A DNA stretch of 11,006 nt from Halobacteriales archaeon QS_5_70_15 (GTDB lineage Archaea > Halobacteriota > Halobacteria > Halobacteriales > Haloarculaceae). Made by a program: the position numbers and the translations under genes. This document shows, in pieces, positions 6,257 to 11,006 of this stretch. Each line of letters opens with the position of its first letter. The stretch's first letter is position 1. The notes below the pieces were generated by a model. It worked only from the letters and a program-made list of their open reading frames with translations, searched no databases and had not been told where the DNA came from. Where the stretch lies: positions 1 to 11,006 of the forward strand of contig PXRQ01000055.1 of NCBI GenBank assembly GCA_003022005.1, read 5' to 3'.

Positions 6257-6632
6257 TCAGGGGCGGCGGTCCGGTCCGCGCGTGGACGTCCATCTCGGCA
6301 CCACTCTCGGAGTACCGGTTCCCGACGACCTCGACATCGCCCGCCGGCCGAGGAGCTCCTCCGGTTCGCCCCCGTCGACCGGGGCGGGCTCGCGGTACGC
6401 GAACGCGTAGTTCGAGTCGTTCGCGAACGTCGACGGCGCGGGGAGCCACCGACGGTACGCGGGGTCGTCCGGCGGTGGAGCCTCGAGGCGTCCGTACGAC
6501 TGCTCGCGGCCGAGCGGCGGGAGCACAGCCGCTCGTGCCCGCGGCGACGCCCGTCGCGAGCACCCCGGCCGCAGTCCGGAGGAGCCCGCGGCGGGTCCGG
6601 CGTTTCCTGGGGGCGTTCCCTGGGGGGACCAT
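6257..6632 (-). pseudogene. Frameshifted Tat-dependent lipoprotein remnant
   Basis: The ATG at 6632-6630 starts a typical haloarchaeal Tat-lipoprotein leader: RRTRRGLLRTAAGVLATGV, then a TSGC lipobox. Immediately after the lipobox (about 6520-6530) the frame becomes Arg/Pro-rich, while the neighbouring frame begins SYGRLEAPPPDDPAYRRWL, PAPSTFANDSNYAFAYREP and continues to EELLGRRA near 6345. The WLPAP-type segment followed by an aromatic-rich YAFAYRE strand resembles the start of a known group of haloarchaeal surface lipoproteins. Beyond that the first frame resumes plausibly (GDVEVVGNRYSESGAEMDV). At least one, probably two, indels are needed, and the region is far shorter than the roughly 300-residue proteins it resembles. 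It starts 33 nt after the 6665-7075 gene on the same strand, so both may once have been one transcript. Confidence 0.55.
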
Positions 6633-6664
6633 GGGTTCGTCCGATACGAGGGGACCGACCCCCG

Positions 6665-7075
6665 TCATACCCCGTGACCGGCCGCAGGGCACCGCGGACC
6701 GTCGAACCGGCCGCGCGCGTTCGAGACCCGGCTCCACGAGGACGCGGCGAGCAGCCGGTACGAGTCGAGGGTGCCCGCCATCGTCTCGCTGTCCGCCGGT
6801 TCGGTCCCGTAGTCCTGCCAGCCGAGTCCCTCGCGGCCGTAGGTGTACGAGAACATCCGGTACGCCCGCTCGGTCTCCAGCACGAGATCGATCACCGCGT
6901 CGTCGGGGTCGTCCGCGTCCAGCAGCGCGTCGCGGGCGCCCTCGCCGCCCCCGTCGAAGACGTGGACCGCGCGGACCGGGTCATCGGTGTGGTCGGTTCC
7001 GCCGAGCAGGTCGCGGGCCTCGCTCTCGGTGAGGGGACCGTCGGGCCACCCCTCCGCGGGCGTCGGTTCGTCCAT
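6665..7075 (-). CDS. Hypothetical acidic protein, 136 residues
   Basis: From the ATG at 7075-7073 the frame encodes an acidic, soluble-looking protein, MDEPTPAEGWPDGPLTE at the N-terminus. It includes a segment EGARDALLDADDPDDAVIDLV followed by an aromatic stretch (AYRMFSYTYGREGLGWQDYG). The last 30 residues or so are rich in Arg/Gly and look less constrained, so the natural end could have been altered. No signal peptide, helix or catalytic motif is visible and I do not recognise the family. The start is supported by the abrupt change to low-complexity Arg-rich sequence upstream and by a GTAACACC box about 26-33 nt upstream (7101-7108). It lies directly before the decayed Tat lipoprotein on the same strand, a possible former partner. 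Confidence 0.6.
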   Translation of the reverse strand: MDEPTPAEGWPDGPLTESEARDLLGGTDHTDDPVRAVHVFDGGGEGARDALLDADDPDDAVIDLVLETERAYRMFSYTYGREGLGWQDYGTEPADSETMAGTLDSYRLLAASSWSRVSNARGRFDGPRCPAAGHGV

Positions 7076-7190
7076 ACCGGCACGTGGGGCGTCGAGGACT
7101 TCGGTGTTACTCGTCGGTCCCCGATCCCGCGGTGTTCGACGGTTCCGTTCCCGACCACCGGACCACCCCTCTCGGGTATTTTCCGGCGAC

Positions 7191-7197
7191 GTTATCC
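7191..7197 (+). promoter_or_regulatory. Box A-like element for the metallo-hydrolase gene
   Basis: GTTATCC lies 24-30 nt before the ATG at 7221. A second AT-rich run (TATTTT at 7177-7182) is about 39-44 nt upstream. Either could be the TATA box; the first has the better leaderless spacing. Confidence 0.35.
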
Positions 7198-7220
7198 CGG
7201 TTCCGCCGTTCGATCCGGAC

Positions 7221-8021
7221 ATGGAAGCGACCGCAGTCTCGCTCCTCGACCGGGGACGCATCGAGGCCGACCTGAACTTCGTGCTCGACGGGAACGTCGT
7301 CGCCACGGCGAGCGACCCGAACCCCGACCTGGACCACGGGGCGTTCCTCGTCTGGAACCTCGTGGTCGATCACCCCGAGGCGACCGTCCTCTGGGACACC
7401 GGTTCGCACCCGGAGGCGGCCGACGGCTACTGGCCCGCGCCGCTGTACGAGGCGTTCGCCCACGTCGACGCCGACGAGCGGGACCTCGAGACGGCGCTCT
7501 CGGGGGCGGGGTACGCGGTCTCGGACATCGACGCGGTCGTGATGAGCCACCTCCACCTCGACCACGCCGGCGGCCTGTACCACTTCGAGGGGACCGACGT
7601 CCCGGTGTACGTCCACCGCCGGGAACTGGAGTTCGCCTACCTCTCGGCGAAGACGGACGTCGGCTCGGTCGCCTACTGGGCCCCGGACTTCGATCGGGAC
7701 CTGAACTGGCGTGTCGTGGAGGGCGACCGGCGGCTCTACGAGGGGTTCGACCTGCTTCACCTGCCCGGACACACGCCGGGACTGCTCGGCGCCACGATCG
7801 AGGCGGGCGACGAGACGGTCCTCGTGGCGGGCGACGAGGCGTACGTGGAGGCCAACTACGAGGCGGGACAGTCGATGGCCGCGTCGCTCCTCTGGGACAA
7901 CCGCACGTGGGCGGAGAGCCGCTCGAGGCTCAGGGACATCGAGCGCCGGACGGGGGCGGACGTCCTCCTCGGCCACGACCCCGTTATGATGGAACGGTTC
8001 GGCGACGGCTGGAACCGGTAG
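7221..8021 (+). CDS. Metallo-beta-lactamase-fold hydrolase, lactonase-like
   Basis: The 266-residue cytoplasmic protein has a complete dinuclear-metal site. HLHLDH occupies 110-115 (H110, H112, D114, H115), H184 lies in LPGHTPG, bridging D205 lies in VAGDEAY, and H252 lies in LLGHDP. Tyr208, three residues after the bridging Asp, matches the catalytic tyrosine position of N-acyl-homoserine lactonases of the AiiA type (D191/Y194). The N-terminal part with LDHGAFLVWNLVVDHPEATVL and the WDTG motif (58-61) is also typical of that group. Hydrolysis of a lactone or similar ester is therefore the best guess; the real substrate is unknown, and related enzymes act on other lactones or phosphoesters. 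The ATG at 7221 is chosen because upstream sequence in frame is Ser/Arg-rich shadow and a box A precedes it. It is a single-gene unit convergent with the next gene. Confidence 0.88.
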   Translation: MEATAVSLLDRGRIEADLNFVLDGNVVATASDPNPDLDHGAFLVWNLVVDHPEATVLWDTGSHPEAADGYWPAPLYEAFAHVDADERDLETALSGAGYAVSDIDAVVMSHLHLDHAGGLYHFEGTDVPVYVHRRELEFAYLSAKTDVGSVAYWAPDFDRDLNWRVVEGDRRLYEGFDLLHLPGHTPGLLGATIEAGDETVLVAGDEAYVEANYEAGQSMAASLLWDNRTWAESRSRLRDIERRTGADVLLGHDPVMMERFGDGWNR

Positions 8022-8078
8022 TTCGCGCCGGACGGTCACGGCTCCGTCGGGTGAACCGGACGCCGCCGGCATGCGGGG

Positions 8079-8096
8079 GGCCGGCGACCACCGGCC
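8079..8096. terminator. Hairpin between convergent genes
   Basis: GGCCGG (8079-8084) and CCGGCC (8091-8096) are reverse complements around a 6-nt loop, in the 92-nt gap between the hydrolase (+) and the DUF7504-type gene (-). It is a possible bidirectional transcript-end structure. It lacks a strong T-run, and self-complementary GC patches are common in this genome. Confidence 0.3.
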
Positions 8097-8113
8097 GGCG
8101 ACGGGTATTCGAT

Positions 8114-8788
8114 TTACTCCGTCCGGACTGACGTCCACCCGTCGGGCGCTCCCGGGACGCCGCTGAGCCGTACCTCGGTCGTCCCCGCGCCGTCGGTGTC
8201 GCCGCCGGGGTCGGTTCCGGCGTCCCCGATCCCCCTGAGCTCGACGCGACTGTCGAACAGCTGTGCGAACGTCCGGTAGGTCTGCTCGGAGTGGATCCCC
8301 TCGTCGAACGTGTAGAGGCCGACGCCGCCGGCCGCGGCGAGCCTCGAGGTCAGCACGGAGAGGAACCGGAACGCCGACTCCTCGTCGGCGTACTGGAGGA
8401 TCGAGGAGATCGAGTCGAGCAGCACCACGGGATCCTCGGCGCCATCGAGGAACCGGGAGACCGGCATGCTGATCCCCGTGAGATCGCCGGGCGACCCGAC
8501 GTTGACGACGGGGGCGTCCTCCCCGACGCTGTTCGGCGTACAGTCGACGACGCCGAACCGCCCCGCCTCCGCGGGATCGAACGGGAGCGAGGCGACGCTC
8601 CGGGAGGTCGTGACGAACAGGGCGTCGCGGCCGCTCCCGACGCCGGCGGCGAGCACGGAGCGGCCGAACGACCGCTTGCCCGACATCGGGGGGGCGACGA
8701 CGAGCAGGTTCGTCCCCTGGAGGGCCGCCAGCCGGTCGACGGGGCCGCCCGGGCCGACTCTGTCGGGGGCGCTGTTTGCTTCACCCAT
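8114..8788 (-). CDS. RecA/RadA-like P-loop protein (DUF7504-type)
   Basis: The 224-residue soluble protein has a RecA-superfamily core. After GTNLLVVAPPMSGKRSFG (25-42) comes a helix and the strand DALFVTTSR (55-63). VVLLDSISSI (121-130) acts as the Walker B strand, and the later strand GGVGLYTFDEG (154-164) matches the sensor region of RAD55/KaiC-like proteins. The P-loop is a variant, APPMSGKRS, with GK kept but Arg in place of the usual Ser/Thr directly after Lys. Haloarchaea have many such stand-alone proteins, grouped as DUF7504 or called HTR-like in older annotation; their role is unsettled, with signalling or gene regulation suggested. ATP binding is likely and hydrolysis uncertain. 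The C-terminal 40 residues are Gly/Asp-rich. The ATG at 8788 is preceded by a TTTCAAC box 26-32 nt upstream. Confidence 0.8.
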   Translation of the reverse strand: MGEANSAPDRVGPGGPVDRLAALQGTNLLVVAPPMSGKRSFGRSVLAAGVGSGRDALFVTTSRSVASLPFDPAEAGRFGVVDCTPNSVGEDAPVVNVGSPGDLTGISMPVSRFLDGAEDPVVLLDSISSILQYADEESAFRFLSVLTSRLAAAGGVGLYTFDEGIHSEQTYRTFAQLFDSRVELRGIGDAGTDPGGDTDGAGTTEVRLSGVPGAPDGWTSVRTE

Positions 8789-8920
8789 TCTGCGTGGTCC
8801 GGACCGAACGTCCGTTGAAACACGGTTGGACAGCGCCGGTCATAGGTGTTGTGGGCGAATCGACACTAGCTGGCGTCACGGCCCGGCGTCGTCGGTCGCC
8901 GGTGTCGGTGTCTCCGGGGA

Positions 8921-11006
8921 CTACGCCGGGGTCTCGCCGTCGGTCGACCCGGCCGCCTCCGGACCGGGCGCGGATCCCGGATCGCCGGTCCCGGCGGTGC
9001 CGCCGCCCCCGCGGTCGAAGAGCCGGGCCCACACCGCCAGCGCCGACGGCAGGACGAACAGCGAGGCGAGGAAGGCGTAGAACACCGAGAGTCCGGCCAG
9101 GAGCCCGAACTGTCCGATGGCCGGGAACACGGCCAGGACGAGCACGCCGAGACCGAACACGGTCGTCAGCATCGACCCCGCCAGCGCGCCGCCGGTCCCC
9201 CGGACCGTGCGCTCGAGTGCGGCGAACAGGTCGCCCCGGGTGCGCTCGTACTCGTCGGCGAACCGCTGGGTGACGTGGACCGAGTAGTCGATGCCCAGCC
9301 CGATGGTGATCGCGAGGATGGTCGCGGTGAAGGCGTTGAACGCGATGCCCCCGGCCCGCATCGAGCCGGCAACCATCGCGACCGTGATCACGATCGGGAC
9401 GGTGTTGGCGATCCCCAGCGAGGGCCGTCCCTCGAGCACCCAGTAGATGAACAGCAGGAAGAGGACGGTCCCGCCGAGCGCGACGGCGAGGCTCACGACG
9501 GCCGACTCGAGGATGAGATCGGCGATGGCCTGGAAGACGACGGTCGCGCCCGTCGCGGTCGCGGCGAACCGGAAGTCCTCGGCGACCGTCCTCGCGTCGG
9601 CGGCGATTTCCGACTGGGAGGCGTCCGCCTCGACTTCGTAGACGACCTGTGTCGCACGGTAGTCCTCGGTGATGTACTGGAGGGCCTCCCCCCGGGAGTC
9701 CGAGGCCAGCAGGTAGTCGTAGATCCGCTCGAGGTTCCGGTCGGGGATCCCGTTGTCGTTCCGGTCGTTCCGCTCGACCAGCCGGCGGAACTCGGGGTCG
9801 CGGGCCGCGCGGTCCCGGACCACGGTGACGATGCTGGTCGACTCCGCCCGGCCGTCCGTCCGGACGAACGAGTCGGGCGGGTCCTCGCCCGCGCGGTGGA
9901 TCGACTCGAGGGCGCCGTCCCGGCGCAACGGCCCCTGGACGTACAATGTTACCGAGGAGGACTGGCTCACCGCGAACGTCTCCTCCAGGAAGTTTATGTC
10001 CCGGGTGACGGTGTACTCGGCGGGTTTGAACGGCTCGGGGAGGTTCGACAGGTACGCGGGCGTCTCCTCCGGCGGCAGGAAGTCCTCGTTCGAGAACGAA
10101 GTGTCGATCCCCGTCGCGTACAGCCCGGCCCCCCCGGCGACGACCAGGATCAGGACGACGAAGGCCGCGGGGGCGAAGCGGGCGATGCCGACGCCGCCGG
10201 AGAGGACCCGGCCCAACGCCGACCCCTCCTCGCCCAGCGGCGTCGCGGAAAACGTCGGTATCGGGTACCGCTCCCGGGAGCGATCGAGCAGCACCTTCGC
10301 GGCCGGGAGGAAGACCCCGAAGACGTGGAAGGTGAAGACGATGCCCACGGCGGCGACGATGCCGAAGTCCCGTATCGGCGGGAGCGCCGAGGTGAGGTTC
10401 GCGGCGAAGCCGATGACGGTCGTCCCCATGACGATGAAGAACGCGACGAGCAGCTGGTCGGTCGCCGTCCGCATCGATCTCTCGATGCCGTCCCCCTCGA
10501 CCCGCTCCTCGCGGTAGCGGTTGACCGCGTGGATGCCGAAGTCGATGCCGACCGCCAGCAGCAGCGGCGGCACCGCGATGAGGATCTGGTTGAACGGGAT
10601 GCCCGCCAGGCCCATGAACCCGAACGTCCAGACGATAGCCATCAGCAGCGCGACCAGCCCGAGGAGCAGGTCCGCGAGGTCCCGGTAGGCGACGAGGAGG
10701 AACAGCACGATGAATGCGACTGCGGCGGGGACGACGACGATCAGCGAGTCGAAGATGACGTTACTGAACTCCGAGGCGATGATGCCATCGCCGAACACCC
10801 GGATGTCCCCGTCGACGGAGTCCACGACGAACTGTGCGCGCAGCTGGATGGACGTCAGCGGCGAGGAGCCGCCCTGTCCCGTCGAACTCGAGAGCCCCGA
10901 CGGGACCTCGTGCGTGACGACGCCGATGGTCGCCGAGGCCGACGCCGTGGTTGGGTTGAAGTCCTCCGAGAGCAGCCCGGAGATGCCGTCGCCGCGGGCG
11001 TCGGCC
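8921..11006 (-). CDS. RND/MMPL-family exporter, partial (N-terminus beyond the window)
   Basis: The 694 visible residues form most of a two-repeat RND-superfamily membrane protein of the archaeal/bacterial HAE3 or MMPL type, which move lipids or hydrophobic compounds by proton-motive force. The visible part starts inside the first outside domain (roughly residues 1-85). Six helices follow (about 88-106, 111-131, 138-155, 186-202, 214-236, 278-298), then a second outside domain (about 300-480) and a second block of helices. The paired signatures GIDFGIHAVNRYREE (about 153-167) and GIGLGIDYSVHVTQRF occupy equivalent places in the two repeats, as expected of this family. The C-terminal tail is Gly/Pro/Asp-rich and cytoplasmic. 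The reading frame continues unbroken to the window edge, so the internal GTG at 10825 is not the real start. No adaptor or outer-membrane partner lies nearby, consistent with a single-membrane archaeon. Confidence 0.9.
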   Translation of the reverse strand, partial: ADARGDGISGLLSEDFNPTTASASATIGVVTHEVPSGLSSSTGQGGSSPLTSIQLRAQFVVDSVDGDIRVFGDGIIASEFSNVIFDSLIVVVPAAVAFIVLFLLVAYRDLADLLLGLVALLMAIVWTFGFMGLAGIPFNQILIAVPPLLLAVGIDFGIHAVNRYREERVEGDGIERSMRTATDQLLVAFFIVMGTTVIGFAANLTSALPPIRDFGIVAAVGIVFTFHVFGVFLPAAKVLLDRSRERYPIPTFSATPLGEEGSALGRVLSGGVGIARFAPAAFVVLILVVAGGAGLYATGIDTSFSNEDFLPPEETPAYLSNLPEPFKPAEYTVTRDINFLEETFAVSQSSSVTLYVQGPLRRDGALESIHRAGEDPPDSFVRTDGRAESTSIVTVVRDRAARDPEFRRLVERNDRNDNGIPDRNLERIYDYLLASDSRGEALQYITEDYRATQVVYEVEADASQSEIAADARTVAEDFRFAATATGATVVFQAIADLILESAVVSLAVALGGTVLFLLFIYWVLEGRPSLGIANTVPIVITVAMVAGSMRAGGIAFNAFTATILAITIGLGIDYSVHVTQRFADEYERTRGDLFAALERTVRGTGGALAGSMLTTVFGLGVLVLAVFPAIGQFGLLAGLSVFYAFLASLFVLPSALAVWARLFDRGGGGTAGTGDPGSAPGPEAAGSTDGETPA

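Noticed and set aside
4809..6737. Very long minus-strand open frame (642 codons)
   Set aside because: It is mostly Arg/Pro-rich shadow of the lipoprotein gene on the other strand. Only the Tat-leader start and a short hydrophobic piece near 4870 look real and are assigned to pseudogenes.
6167..8131. Long plus-strand open frame (654 codons)
   Set aside because: Composition is Arg/Gly/Pro-rich with no domain signal, and it overlaps the metallo-hydrolase with its complete active site in another frame.
7107..8138. Minus-strand open frame antisense to the hydrolase
   Set aside because: Val/Arg/Asp-rich shadow without hydrophobic or catalytic pattern.
10825..11006. Start of the RND exporter at 10825
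   Set aside because: The frame stays open to the edge with natural outside-domain sequence and the first helix arrives only about 25 residues later, so the GTG is internal.
1..11006. CRISPR array, tRNA/rRNA, integrase or transposase
   Set aside because: No evenly spaced repeats, cloverleaf-like segment, conserved rRNA sequence or recombinase motif was seen on either strand.

Overview
This window is chromosomal-type DNA from a haloarchaeon (class Halobacteria). The signs are very high GC, a strong G/C bias at third codon positions, acidic proteins, AT-rich box A-like promoters 25-30 nt before start codons (leaderless style), Tat/lipobox signals, and several protein families seen mainly in haloarchaea. 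No RNA gene, CRISPR array, intact insertion sequence or phage module was seen.

Layout. Positions 1-104 have lower GC and read best as a membrane protein on the minus strand that leaves the window. They abut an N-terminally short DUF2298/YYY-domain membrane protein (105-1316, +). Next come a small four-helix membrane protein (1377-1817, +) and a gene-poor stretch (1818-2142) with a perfect 14-bp inverted repeat. A 42-residue zinc-ribbon microprotein follows (2143-2271, -), then a reduced NAD-kinase-like protein (2452-3060, +). That gene faces a polyprenyl diphosphate synthase (3200-4261, -) across a 10-bp inverted repeat. From 4379 to about 5216 lie two decayed genes facing each other, each needing frameshifts to read through. 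A DUF7537-like lipoprotein (5304-6170, +) follows, then a frameshifted Tat-lipoprotein remnant (about 6257-6632, -) and a 136-residue orphan protein (6665-7075, -). The right side holds a lactonase-like metallo-beta-lactamase-fold hydrolase (7221-8021, +), a RecA-like DUF7504-type protein (8114-8788, -) and most of a two-repeat RND/MMPL exporter (8921 to the edge, -).

How the genes relate. Most are single-gene units in alternating orientation, each with its own promoter-like box, so no multi-gene operon or dedicated system is visible. The prenyl synthase serves isoprenoid (membrane lipid or quinone) synthesis. The DUF2298 protein, lipoproteins and RND exporter are envelope functions. The two decayed patches and the abrupt left junction suggest a locally eroding region, although sequencing or assembly error could mimic some of this. 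I found no convincing new multi-gene system. The best leads are the nested repeat at 2062-2143, the reduced NAD-kinase-like protein, the zinc microprotein and the frameshifted remnants.
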